NCBI GenBank assembly: GCA_018268595.1
Contig: JAFDWH010000026.1
Location: 124,001 to 188,000, forward strand
DNA from: Actinomycetota bacterium
GTDB taxonomy: Bacteria; Actinomycetota; Thermoleophilia; Solirubrobacterales; Solirubrobacteraceae
Length of the DNA stretch: 64,000 nt
Direction: 5' to 3'
Shown here: piece after piece, positions 46,790-55,435 of the stretch
Numbering within the stretch: position 1 is the stretch's first letter
How the letters are laid out: every line of letters begins with the position of its first letter
Position numbers and translations under genes: made by a program
Notes under the pieces: generated by a model
Seen by the model: the letters and a program-made list of their open reading frames with translations, nothing else
Databases searched by the model: none
What the model was told of the DNA's origin: nothing

Positions 46790-47428
46790 ATGATCGTCAC
46801 GCCGGCAGTCCGCGACTACCTCGACGCCACGCGGCCGGCGGCCGACCCGCTGCTCGCGGAGATGCAGGCGCACGGCGCGCGCGAGCGGATCCCGATCCTC
46901 GACGCCCAGAGCGGTGCGCTGCTGCACGTGCTCGCGCACGCGATCGGCGCGCGCCGGATCGTCGAGGTCGGCACCGCGATCGGCGTCTCGACGCTGCAGC
47001 TCGCGCGGGCGCTGCCAGCGGACGGGGAGCTGGTGTCCTACGAGATCGACCCCGGGCGGCACGCCGCGGCGCAGGCGTATCTGGAGCGCGACGGGCTGGG
47101 CGCGCGCGTCGACCTGCGCCTGCAGGACGCGCGCGCCGGCCTCGCCGAGCTGGACGGTCCGTTCGACCTAGCGTTCCTCGACGGCGTCAAGGCCGAGTAC
47201 GAGGAGTACCTGGACCTCGTCGTGCCGCTGCTGCGGCCGGGCGGGCTGGTCGCGGTCGACAACGTGCTGATGTCCGGCACCGTCGCCGAGAACCGCAGCG
47301 ACGGCCACTGGACCGACGAGCAGATCGCGACCGCACGCGCGTTCAACGAGCGGCTGCTCCACCACCCGCAGCTGGTCGCGACGATCGCGCCCGTCGGCGA
47401 CGGGATCGCGCTGGCGGCGCGGCGCTGA
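46790..47428 (+). CDS. SAM-dependent O-methyltransferase (class I, COMT-like)
   Basis: A 212-residue enzyme. The AdoMet loop IVEVGTAIGVSTLQLARAL (near residue 58), the acidic SYEIDPGRH that binds ribose, DLAFLDGVKAEYEEYLDLV with the metal-binding Asp, and GGLVAVDNVLMSG with the second Asp-Asn pair identify the Mg2+-dependent catechol/caffeoyl-CoA O-methyltransferase family. Substrate unknown. TAGGCT (46777-46782) is seven bases before the ATG. It stands alone between the toxin-antitoxin pair and the frameshifted regulator. Confidence 0.9.
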   Translation: MIVTPAVRDYLDATRPAADPLLAEMQAHGARERIPILDAQSGALLHVLAHAIGARRIVEVGTAIGVSTLQLARALPADGELVSYEIDPGRHAAAQAYLERDGLGARVDLRLQDARAGLAELDGPFDLAFLDGVKAEYEEYLDLVVPLLRPGGLVAVDNVLMSGTVAENRSDGHWTDEQIATARAFNERLLHHPQLVATIAPVGDGIALAARR

Positions 47429-47434
47429 GGCGCT

Positions 47435-50256
47435 TCAGCGAGCCGCTTCCGGCGCGCGCAGCGCCTCCGGAAGCTGCTGCCGCGAGCGGATGCCGAGCTT
47501 GTCGTAGGCGGCTGCCAGGTGAGTCTCGACGGTCTTGACCGTCACGAACAGCGACTGCGCGATCTGGCGGTTCGTCATCCCGCTTGCCGCCATCTCGGCG
47601 ACGCGCCGCTCGCTCGGCGTGAGCGACTCGACGCCGATCGGCGTCCAGCGGCGCACCTTCTCGCCGGTCGCGAGCAGCTCGTCGTGCGCGCGCTTGGCGA
47701 GCCCGGCGGCACCGCAGCGACGCGCCAGCTCGAGGCCCTCCCGCAGCGGCGGGCGCGCGTCGGCGCGCTGGCTGGCGCGGCGCCGCGCCGCGCCAGCTCG
47801 ACGAGCGCCTCAGCGCGCACCAGTCGTACGGGCGAGCCGTCGAGCACGACGACGGCCTGCTCGAGCGCGGCGAGGCGCTCGGCGCCGGCCGTCGTCGTGG
47901 CCACCGCACGCAGCGCCTGCGAGTGGATCGACGGCGCGCCCCAGCGCTGCGCGTGGTCGAGCGCCGCGTCGGCCTTCGCGCGTGCACGCGCGCCCTCGCC
48001 CACGGCTGCGAGCGCCCGTGCGGCGCAGATGCGCGCCGGGGGCGCGGGGGCACCGATCACACCCCAGCCCTTCGCAAGGCGGTCCAGCTCGAGCAGGTCG
48101 GCGACGGCCTCCTCGAGCCGTCCCTGCTCGAAGCGCAGCTGACCGCGCGCCGCCAGCACGAGCGAGAACGCGAACACGTCCGGACCGGTCCCCGTCAGGC
48201 CGCCCGCCTCGAGCGCGGCCTCGGCTGCGTCGAGCTCGCCGCGCAGCACGAGCAAGCCAGCGAGCACCGCCCGCACCACCACCTCGGCGATGCGCAGCCG
48301 CCCGAGACGCGCGACGTCGAGCGCCTGGCGCGCGTCCGCCTCGGCGGCCGCGAGGTCGCCGCGCATCCACGGGACGCCGCCCTTCATCCACAGCGCGGCG
48401 ATCAGCTCGGGCGTCGCGCCGCGCTGCTGCGCATACGCGAGCGCCCGGTCGGCGGCGCGCTGCGCCTCGTCGAGCTGGTCGGCATGCAGCAGCGCGAGCA
48501 CCGGCCGGCCCGGCGAGAAGAACTCCGGCTGCTCGACGAAGATGCGCCCGTCGTGCGCGAGCGCGCGCCGGGCCGCCGCGATCGCCTCGCTGGCGGTGCC
48601 GTCGAACGCATGCCACTCCGACTCGAGCGCGGCTGCGAGACGGCTGCTCGGGCTGTCGGCCGGGATCCGGTCGAGGTACGGCAGCAGGCGTGCGCGCGCG
48701 GCGGGCAGCGACTGTCGTGTGAGCAGGTTCAGCTGCGCCTGCAGGCGGAAGGCGGCCTCGACGTCGCCCTGCCGGCCGGCGACCTCGATCGCCCGTTCCA
48801 GCAGCGGCGGCGCGTCCGCTGCGCGGCCGTTGAGGATCAGCCAGATCGTCAGCTTCCCGCCCCACCGCATGCGCAGGGAGGGGTCGCGCTCCAAGGCGTC
48901 CAGCACCTCCGGCAGGACGGCAGCGAACAGCGCCGGGTCGGATGCGCGGCTGCCGGCGGTGACGAGCGTGCTGAGGACAGCAGGTCGCAGGTCCGCCGGC
49001 GCCGGCTCGCGCAGCGCACGGCTCAGGTAGGCGAGCGCCGAGCGCGGGGCGCCGGCGGCGAGCGCCGCGCGGGCCGCCTGCAGCAGCGTCTCGGCGGTCG
49101 CGCGGTCGCCGCGCGCGTCGGTCGCCACCAGATGGGTCGCAAGCTGCTGCGCGCTCGCGCCGCGGGCGCGCAACAGCTCGGCTGCCCGCGCGTGCGCGGC
49201 GGCGCGCTCGCCGGTGGGCAGCTCGCGGTGCAGGGCGGTGCGCACGAGCGGATGCGCGAAGCGCAGCGCGGGAGCCTCCGGGTCGAGGATCGTGGCGGCG
49301 CGCAGCTCGTCGGCGCCAGCCGGCACGGCCGCGGCGGCGACGCCGGCGAGCTCGGCGACGAGGGCGTGGTCGGCGTCGTCCCCGAGCACGACGATCGCCC
49401 GCGCCACGGCCTGCGCATCGTGCGAGAGCCGCCCGAGCCGGACGAACACCGCGCGCGCGACCCGCTCCGGCGCCAGCTCCCGCACGCGCGGCGCCTGCTC
49501 GGCGTTGGGGCTGATCGCCTGGGCGGCGAGCGTCCGCGCCAGCTCGTGCAGCAGGAACGGGTTGCCGCCGCTGACCTCGTGGCAGCTTGCGGCGAACGCG
49601 GCCTCCGGTGTCGCGTCCAGCTCGTCCGCCAGCAGCGCGGTCGTGGCGTCTCTGCTGAGAGCGCGCGGCTCCAGGCGGCGGGCGACCGCGTCGGTCGCGA
49701 TGCGTACGAGCCGCTTGCCCGCGCCGGTCTCGTCCGGCCGGCAGGCCGCTGCGAGCAGCACGGGCAGCTCGTCGAGGCGCGGCAGCACGAAGCCGACGTA
49801 GTCGAGCGAGGCGGCGTCGGCCCAGTGCAGGTCGTCGATCGCCAGCAGCAGCGGCTGCTGCTCGGCGAGCGCGGCGGTCAGCCAGTAGAGGCCGTGCAGG
49901 ACGGCGAACGCGTCGGCCGGCGCTGCGACGCCGTCCAAGCCCAGCGCCCCGCGCGCCGCGCCCGCGGCGCCGTCGAGCAGCGCCTCCCGCGCCGCGGGGT
50001 CGAGCGCGCGCAGCGGCGGCTCGAACAGCTGCCGCACGAGCGCGAACGGGAAGTCCCGCTCGAGCTCGGTCGCGCGCGCGGCGAGCACGCGCATCCCCGC
50101 CGCGCGTCCCCGCTCACGTGCGGCCTGCAGCAGCCGCGTCTTGCCGAGCCCGGCGGCCGCCTCGATCACGGCGAAGCGGCCGTGTCCGGCCTTGGCCTCG
50201 GCGACGAGCGCGTCGATCGCGGCCAGCTCGCGCTCGCGCTCCAGCAGCCCGCTCAC
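47435..50256 (-). pseudogene. LuxR-type AAA regulator with a -1 frameshift
   Basis: A large transcription regulator of the LAL/MalT kind, interrupted. The first frame (GTG 50256, about 820 sensible residues) has an AAA core with Walker A AAAGLGKTRLL and LLLAIDDLHWADAASLDYV, then TPR-like helices. At about 47793 the frame breaks. Reading the next frame restores ASQRADARPPLREGLELARR, a conserved linker, and then a complete LuxR HTH (LTPSERRVAEMAASGMTNRQ, VKTVETHLAAAYDKLGI). One missing G after the CTG at 47796-47794 explains it. As given, the protein loses its DNA-binding domain. Either a real recent mutation or a sequencing error in a GC-rich run. Confidence 0.85.
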
Positions 50257-50396
50257 GCGCCCCCGGGGTCCGGTTCAGGGTGCTCGCCCCGCGGCGGCGG
50301 CGAACTCCGGCGCAGACGCTCGACCCACATCGAGTCAGGAGCGTGCCATGAAGCGGTCCGACGAGGCGCTGGTCGTCGTCCCTAATGCGCAAGATT

Positions 50397-50420
50397 GCAC
50401 TATTTTCGGTCTATTAGTGC
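50397..50420. repeat. AT-rich inverted repeat upstream of secreted-protein gene
   Basis: GCACTA (50397-50402) and TAGTGC (50415-50420) flank a 12-base AT-rich loop in the 208-base gap between the divergent LuxR-type gene and the secreted protein. A target site for the neighbouring regulator is possible but unproven. Confidence 0.45.
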
Positions 50421-50464
50421 GATCCTGTGACATAGGGGCATTCGCGTACGGGAGGCGTGTTGTC

Positions 50465-51214
50465 ATGACCAGGTTCCAAACGACCGCCGTGCTGGCGGCA
50501 GTGCTTGCCGTGCCGATCGTCGCCGCCGTCGCGCCGGCTGCCGTCGCGCCGGCGCCGCGACCGGTCGTGACGCTGTCCGCGCAGGTCTCGCCCGGGCAGC
50601 CTCCGATCCCTCGGGGCACCCCGCTGACGTTGCGGTTGAGCACGAGCTTCAAGAGCGTGCCCGCGGGCGGGAACTTCGTGCTCGAGCACGTCGACTACAG
50701 ATTCGGCAGCGGGGCGCGCTTCAACGGTGCGCAATTCCCGTCGTGCAGCGTGCAGAGGATCCTGCGGGCGCACGGCCGCCTGTCGGTCTGTCCGAAGGGG
50801 TCGAAGGTCGGGCACGGCGTCGCGACCGGCACCGCCGTCGCGATCGGCGTCACTTCGAGCGGGCGCGTGACGATCTTCAACGGCCCGCGCGGCAGGAGCA
50901 TCGTGCTGAACTTCCTCGTGGTCCAGCCGGCGTTGATCAACGAGACCTTCGAAGCGCCGATCAGACGGCTGCACGGCGGCAGATATGCATTCGAGCTGTC
51001 GCACTCCGTTCCGCCTTCGCTGCAAACGATTCTCGACGGCGACATCGTCGTGAAGCGACTCGACATCACGACCGGCGCGACACGTGTGATCGACGGGCGC
51101 AGACGCGGCTACTTCGAAGCCGTCGCCTGTCCCCGGCACGGCTCCAAGGTCCATGGTGACTTCGAGTTCAAGCAGGGTGCGAGAGCGAGCGCGGATCTGA
51201 CGGTGGCGTGCTGA
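50465..51214 (+). CDS. Secreted protein, paralogue of the 58094-58870 gene
   Basis: A 249-residue exported protein of no named family. Signal peptide (TTAVLAAVLAVPIVAAVAPA), then a beta-rich body with FPSCSVQRILRAHGRLSVCP, GTAVAIGVTSSGRVTIFNGP, QPALINETFEAPIRR and LQTILDGDIVVKRLDITTG. The same blocks in the same order occur in the minus-strand gene at 58094-58870, so the two are paralogues. Four Cys are positioned alike. AGA/AGG Arg codons are frequent. A frame extension to ATG 50348 exists, but the signal peptide favours 50465. Confidence 0.78.
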   Translation: MTRFQTTAVLAAVLAVPIVAAVAPAAVAPAPRPVVTLSAQVSPGQPPIPRGTPLTLRLSTSFKSVPAGGNFVLEHVDYRFGSGARFNGAQFPSCSVQRILRAHGRLSVCPKGSKVGHGVATGTAVAIGVTSSGRVTIFNGPRGRSIVLNFLVVQPALINETFEAPIRRLHGGRYAFELSHSVPPSLQTILDGDIVVKRLDITTGATRVIDGRRRGYFEAVACPRHGSKVHGDFEFKQGARASADLTVAC

Positions 51215-51319
51215 CCCCTCGCGCTGCCTATCACGGGTCGCGCAGACGAGTTCGGAACCAACCCCGCAGACCTGTGCTGTTGCGCTGAGGCGGTGTCGCG
51301 CGATGGAAAGAACGGTGTC

Positions 51320-51339
51320 GCACTTTGGTACCTGAGTGC
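51320..51339. promoter_or_regulatory. Palindromic operator of the second toxin-antitoxin module
   Basis: GCACT and AGTGC flank a central GGTACC palindrome (20 bp, two mismatched pairs). It ends one base before the TACACT -10 box of the antitoxin gene, a position suited to autorepression. Confidence 0.55.
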
Positions 51340-51352
51340 TACACTGACTCCG

Positions 51353-51610
51353 ATGCCGACGACTCGTCCGCGATACACGGTCACCGACACCGGACACACA
51401 GCAGAGCTGCTGGACCTCGCGCAGCGCGCTTGGCCGGAAGTCTCCGATCGGCGGCAGCTCCTGCTGCGGCTGACGGAGGTCGGTGGTGAGGCGGTGGAGA
51501 CGAAGCTCGCGGAGCAGGGGCAGCGACGTGAGCGCCAGCGCCTCGGGCTCGAGCGCGCGGCGCGGCTGGTCGACGTCGACGCGCTGCTCGGCGATCAGGC
51601 GTGGCGCTGA
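51353..51610 (+). CDS. VapB-type antitoxin
   Basis: An 85-residue protein. The N-terminal part (PRYTVTDTGHTAELLDLAQR) could be a small DNA-binding domain, and the rest is helical and charged, as in antitoxins that wrap PIN toxins. Family by context rather than motif: it overlaps a PIN toxin by 10 bp. TACACT (51340-51345) lies seven bases before the ATG, and a palindrome precedes it. Confidence 0.75.
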   Translation: MPTTRPRYTVTDTGHTAELLDLAQRAWPEVSDRRQLLLRLTEVGGEAVETKLAEQGQRRERQRLGLERAARLVDVDALLGDQAWR

Positions 51611-51969
51611 TCCTGCTCGACAAGTCCGCATGGGTGCGCGGGGGTGCGGACCTGCTCGACTACGGCGAGCTGTGCATGTGCGCGATCACGCGCATGGAGA
51701 TCCTCTACAGCGCTCGGTCCGCCGACGACTACGCCACGCTCCAGGAGGATCTCGCCGCCTACCGCGATCTGCGCATCGACTACGCGACCGTCTCTGCGGC
51801 GGAGTCGGCGCAGCGTGAGCTCGCCGTCTCGGGTCAACACCGCATCTCCCTGCCGGATCTCATCATCGGCGCGTGCGCGCAGCAACACGGTGCGGACGTC
51901 CTGCACGTGGATCGCCATTTCGACGTGATCGCCGAGACGTTCGGCTTCCGCAGCATTCGTCTGCCGTAG
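51601..51969 (+). CDS. VapC-type PIN-domain toxin
   Basis: A 122-residue PIN-domain ribonuclease. ALILLDKSAWVRGGADL (first Asp, with K following as in several VapC groups), MCAITRMEILYSARSADDY (Glu), and RISLPDLIIGACAQQHGADVLHVDRHFDVIA (Asp pair in LPDLII and HVDRHFD; quoted residues fall in two adjacent segments) give the full catalytic set. The GTG start lies inside the antitoxin gene, ensuring coupled synthesis. This is a different subfamily from the PIN toxin at 46082. Confidence 0.9.
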   Translation: MALILLDKSAWVRGGADLLDYGELCMCAITRMEILYSARSADDYATLQEDLAAYRDLRIDYATVSAAESAQRELAVSGQHRISLPDLIIGACAQQHGADVLHVDRHFDVIAETFGFRSIRLP

Positions 51970-52017
51970 CACGCGAGCCGCGATCCGAAGGATCTGGTCG
52001 CTGGCGCAGACCGAGAG

Positions 52018-52090
52018 AGCCGGAACCGGGACTCGAACCCGGGACCCCGTGTTTACAAGACACGTGCTCTACCAGCTGAGCTATTCCGGC
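52018..52090 (-). tRNA. tRNA-Thr (anticodon UGU)
   Basis: A full 73-base cloverleaf on the minus strand. The acceptor stem pairs GCCGGAA with TTCCGGC, the D arm is GCTC-AGCTGGTA-GAGC, the anticodon arm CGTGT-CTTGTAA-ACACG with anticodon TGT, and the T arm CCGGG-TTCGAGT-CCCGG. The discriminator is U and no CCA is encoded. Its 3' end faces the toxin-antitoxin module, a frequent integration layout; no duplicated 3' fragment was spotted. Confidence 0.97.
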
Positions 52091-52135
52091 GGGGCCGGTC
52101 CAGCGTAGTGGATCGCGCCGGGGCGGCGTGACCGC

Positions 52136-52417
52136 TCAGCGGCCCGCTCGCGCGGGGCCGGTCGCGCTGCCGCCGGGCATCCGCAGCCGCTCCTCGTAGA
52201 CGCGGATCAGCTCGGACAAGGGCACGTCGAGGCCGTTCGCGATGCCGACGAGCGCGGCGAACGAGGGCGTAATCTCGCCGCGCTCGATCTGTCCGACGTA
52301 CTTGCGCCCGACGCCGCCCTTGGCACCGACGCGCTCCTGCGAGAGCTGCTGGCGGGCGCGGATCTCGCGGATCGCGGCGGCGAGCGCACGCAGCTCGGCG
52401 TCGATGGTCGGAGGCAC
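52136..52417 (-). CDS. XRE-family HTH regulator
   Basis: A 93-residue Cro/C1-type repressor-like protein. The five-helix HTH is clear: IREIRARQQLSQERVGAKGG (helices 1-2), then VGRKYVGQIERGEITPSFAA (recognition helix and turn) and LVGIANGLDVPLSELI. The short C-tail is Gly/Arg-rich. GTG 52417 is chosen because upstream residues lack similarity. It sits just beyond tRNA-Thr in the accessory-looking stretch. Confidence 0.85.
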   Translation of the reverse strand: MPPTIDAELRALAAAIREIRARQQLSQERVGAKGGVGRKYVGQIERGEITPSFAALVGIANGLDVPLSELIRVYEERLRMPGGSATGPARAGR

Positions 52418-52560
52418 CGCGCGAACTCTTGTTTGGTTCCGGGTTGCTTTCCACCCGCCATAGGCAGCAAAATGTGTCGTGCAGGGGGTATTTGACCCTG
52501 TCCAAGGGGTCTGTCGGCGTTCCCTCGCTCGACTCGGCACGCCACACGGATCCCGGCGAC

Positions 52561-52636
52561 GAGCCCGCGATCCCCCAGCGGGCTCTCGACGCGACAGCGC
52601 CCCGGCCTCCCGAAGCCGGGGCGCTCTCGTGTCGCG
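52561..52636. terminator. Two adjacent strong hairpins
   Basis: GAGCCCGC/GCGGGCTC (52561-52568 with 52578-52585) is followed by an 11-bp stem AGCGCCCCGGC/GCCGGGGCGCT (52596-52606 with 52615-52625), extended by GCGACA/TGTCGC outside it. They stand just past the stop of the minus-strand gene at 52647 and probably end its transcript. The rest of 52418-52646 is AT-richer and holds only a small hairpin (GACCC/GGGTC, 52494-52511). Confidence 0.6.
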
Positions 52637-52646
52637 CCCGGCCCGC

Positions 52647-53138
52647 TCAACCCTGCGCCGGCTCGCCGTTGAGGCGCCGCTCCAGCGCGCCCATCACGAC
52701 GCCGAACAGCAGGTGCCGCCACGTCGCCTGCGCGAGTCCGCGGCGGTTCCCCCGCAGGCGCGGCAGCTCCGCGCGCGCGGGGTGGAAGCGGTCGCTCAGT
52801 CGCCCGAGCGGCCACAGCCCGAAGTTCTCCGCCTGCGCCACGAGCGGCGCGCGCGCCTCCGCAGGCACCCCGGCGCGAGCGAGCGCCGGCGCCAGCACGC
52901 CCGCGTGGACGGCGCCGAGGACGGCTCCGTTCTGCACGTGCAGCGCGAGGCCGAGCGGATACCAGCGGCTGCGCGGAGCGCGCGGCAGCAGCGCCCGCCC
53001 GAGCAGCTCCACGTCGTCGTAGCCGCCGCGGAAGACGCGCTTGTCGAGCGGCTGCTGCAGCGCCCACACCGCGGCTGCGAGCCCGCCCGCGAGCGCGCCG
53101 CGCGCCATCCGTCTCCGCTGCCCCGGCCCGAGCGCCAT
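52647..53138 (-). CDS. Uncharacterised membrane-associated protein
   Basis: A 163-residue protein with moderately hydrophobic segments (ARGALAGGLAAAVWALQQPL near residue 12, VQNGAVLGAVHAGVLAPAL near 68, ATWRHLLFGVVMGALERRL near the end). Conserved-looking polar residues include DKRVFRGGYDDVELLG. Not recognised. TACAGT (53151-53146) lies seven bases before ATG 53138, supporting a genuine leaderless gene, divergent from plsC-gpsA with 46 bp between starts. Confidence 0.65.
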   Translation of the reverse strand: MALGPGQRRRMARGALAGGLAAAVWALQQPLDKRVFRGGYDDVELLGRALLPRAPRSRWYPLGLALHVQNGAVLGAVHAGVLAPALARAGVPAEARAPLVAQAENFGLWPLGRLSDRFHPARAELPRLRGNRRGLAQATWRHLLFGVVMGALERRLNGEPAQG

Positions 53139-53184
53139 CGTCGCGACTGTAACGTGCCACCGCGCGGCGGGTACCTAACGCGGA

Positions 53185-54846
53185 ATGGATCTGCAGCGAC
53201 TCCATCGGCGTGCACGCGAGCGCGGCGTGAACCCGATCGTCTACTGGCTCGCCCGCGCGGTCCTGCAGCCGTTCTTCCACCTCTACTTCCGCCTCTCGCG
53301 GATCGGGCGCGAGCACATCCCGGTCGACGGGCCGGTGATCTTCGCCGCCAACCACCGCAGCTTCCTCGACCCGTTCGTGATCGGCACGATGATGCGGCGG
53401 CCGATCTACTACGTCGCCAAGAAGGAGCTGTTCGCCAACCGCGTGCAGGCGTGGCTGCTGAACGCGCTCGGCGCCTTCCCGGTCGACCGCGGCAACGCCG
53501 ACCAGGACATGGTCGAGACCGCCAAGGCGATCCTCGCGCGCGGCGACTGCGTGCTGATCTTCCCCGAGGGGACGCGCGTCCGGCCCGGTCCGCCCGGCCC
53601 CGCCAAGCGCGGCGTCGGCCGGCTCGCGTTGGAGACCGGCGTGCCGGTCGTCCCCGTCGCCGTGATCGGCACCACCGATGTGCGTCGCGGCTGGCGCGTC
53701 TGCCCCAGGAAGGTGCGCATCCGCGCCGGGCGTCCGCTCACCTTCCCGCGTGTCGAGTCGGCCTCGCGCGAGCTGGCGCAGGCGGTCACCGACCGCATCT
53801 GGCCGTGCGTGATGCTGCAGTGGGAGTGGCTCGGCGGGATCTCGCCTCTGCGCCGCGCCGCCGTCGTCGGGGCGGGCGCGTGGGGGACCGCGCTGGCGGT
53901 CGCGTTCGCGCGCGCCGGGCTCGACGTCGAGCTGGGCTGCCGCTCGCGCGAGCAGGCCGAGGCGCTCCGGCGCGAGCGCGTAAACATGCGTTACCTGCCA
54001 GGCGTGCCGCTGCCCGAGCGGGTGCGACCGTGTCACGCGGCGGAGCTGGAGCTGGCGGTCCACGACCTCGTCTGCCTCGCCGTGCCGGCGCGCGACCTGC
54101 CCGCCGTGCTCGCTGCGCACGGCAGCGAGATCCCCCAGCGAGCGGGCGTGCTGGTCGTCTCCAAGGGGCTCGTGCCGCCGCTCGGCACGTTGCCGTCCGC
54201 CTACGCGGCGGAGCGCGTGCACGCGCGCACGGTCGCCGCGCTCGCCGGTCCGAGCCACGCCGCCGACGCGCTCGCGTCGGGCGCCTCGGTCGTGCTCGCG
54301 ACGACCGACGACGCGTTCGCGCAGGAGCTGGGACACGCGCTCGCGAGCGCCGGCTTCGACGTGCAGGCCACGCGCGACGTGACCGGCGTCGAGCTGGCCG
54401 GCTGCGCCAAGAACGCCGCCGTGCTGGCGGCCGCCGCGGCCGCCGCGGCGGCCGGACCCAACGTCGCCGGCGCCGCCGCGGGCAAGGTCTTCTCGGAGAT
54501 CGACGGCCTCGCCCGCCGTCTTGGCGCTGCGCCCGACACGTTCGCCGGGCTGGCCGGCGCGGGCGACCTCGTCGCGACCGTCGTCGCCGACGGCAGTCGC
54601 AACCGCCGCGCCGGCGAGCTGCTCGCGCAAGGCGTCCCGGCCGCCGAGATCGCGCCGGCGCTCGGCCATGCGGTCGAGGCGGTCGACACCGTCCCGCTGC
54701 TGGCCGCGCTGCTGCGCGACGCGCAGCTGCCCGCGCCCGCGACGCTCGGCCTCGCCGCGCTCGTCGAGGGGCGCGTCGAGCCCGACCGCTGGACGGCCGC
54801 CGTGACCCAGCCGGCCCGCCGGCCGCGAAAGGCCCGCGCGGCCTGA
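53185..54846 (+). CDS. PlsC-GpsA fusion: acylglycerol-phosphate acyltransferase + glycerol-3-phosphate dehydrogenase
   Basis: A 553-residue single frame holding two complete enzymes. Residues 1-215 are PlsC-type: NHRSFLDP at 56-63 (catalytic His/Asp) and FPEGTR at 126-131. A linker of about ten residues (WEWLGGISPLRR) leads to GpsA: NAD-binding GAGAWGTALA at 229-238, AGPSHA near 354, catalytic Lys in LAGCAKN (409), GLAGAGDLV and SRNRR at 471-475. GpsA makes glycerol-3-phosphate; PlsC acylates the 1-acyl form, so non-consecutive steps of phospholipid synthesis are joined. plsX/plsY-type enzymes must act between. An internal start at ATG 53812 could also yield GpsA alone. Confidence 0.92.
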   Translation: MDLQRLHRRARERGVNPIVYWLARAVLQPFFHLYFRLSRIGREHIPVDGPVIFAANHRSFLDPFVIGTMMRRPIYYVAKKELFANRVQAWLLNALGAFPVDRGNADQDMVETAKAILARGDCVLIFPEGTRVRPGPPGPAKRGVGRLALETGVPVVPVAVIGTTDVRRGWRVCPRKVRIRAGRPLTFPRVESASRELAQAVTDRIWPCVMLQWEWLGGISPLRRAAVVGAGAWGTALAVAFARAGLDVELGCRSREQAEALRRERVNMRYLPGVPLPERVRPCHAAELELAVHDLVCLAVPARDLPAVLAAHGSEIPQRAGVLVVSKGLVPPLGTLPSAYAAERVHARTVAALAGPSHAADALASGASVVLATTDDAFAQELGHALASAGFDVQATRDVTGVELAGCAKNAAVLAAAAAAAAAGPNVAGAAAGKVFSEIDGLARRLGAAPDTFAGLAGAGDLVATVVADGSRNRRAGELLAQGVPAAEIAPALGHAVEAVDTVPLLAALLRDAQLPAPATLGLAALVEGRVEPDRWTAAVTQPARRPRKARAA

Positions 54847-54868
54847 GAAGGGGGATACTGCGCATGCG

Positions 54869-55435
54869 GTGTCCGATCCCCAGTCCCTCTCAAAGCCGGA
54901 CCTCGACCGCAGCTTCTCCGAGCTGTACCGCACCCATCTGCGCGACGTCTACTCCTACGCGTACTACCGCGTCGGCAACCACCACGACGCCGAGGACCTC
55001 ACGGAGCAGACGTTCCTGCAGGCCTACCGCCACTACGAGCGCGCGCTGCGCGAGTCGGACGGCCGCCCGCTGCGCCCGTGGCTCATCCGCATCGCGCACA
55101 ACCTCGCCGCCAACTACTACCGCGACCGCGCCCGCCGGCCCGAGTCCGCGATCGAGGACGCGGCCGTGATCAGCGCGCCGCACACGACCGAGACGCTCGT
55201 CGAGGGGCGCGAGGAGCTGGAGCAGATCCTCGCCGGCGTGCAGCAGCTGCCGGACGACCGTCGCGAGGCGCTGATCATGCGCTTCGCGCTCGGCATGGAC
55301 AACCGCGAGATCGCACGCGCGCTCGGGCGCAGCGACGGCGCCACGAAGGTGCTGCTGCACCGCGCGATCAAGCAGCTCGAGGGGATCGTGAGCGCGCACG
55401 ACGGCGCCCGGCCGGCCCCGGGGGGCGCGCGATGA
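54869..55435 (+). CDS. ECF-type RNA polymerase sigma factor
   Basis: A 188-residue factor with only regions 2 and 4. Region 2: LYRTHLRDVYSYAYYRVGNH, HDAEDLTEQTFLQAYRH and RPWLIRIAHNLAANYYRDR. Region 4: LPDDRREALIMRFALGMDNR, then EIARALGRSDGATKVLLHRA. GTG 54869 is nine bases after GATACT (54854-54859), a near-match to the leaderless pattern. It overlaps the next small membrane-protein gene by 4 bp, the usual arrangement for a sigma/anti-sigma pair, although that partner lacks a zinc motif. Confidence 0.9.
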   Translation: MSDPQSLSKPDLDRSFSELYRTHLRDVYSYAYYRVGNHHDAEDLTEQTFLQAYRHYERALRESDGRPLRPWLIRIAHNLAANYYRDRARRPESAIEDAAVISAPHTTETLVEGREELEQILAGVQQLPDDRREALIMRFALGMDNREIARALGRSDGATKVLLHRAIKQLEGIVSAHDGARPAPGGAR

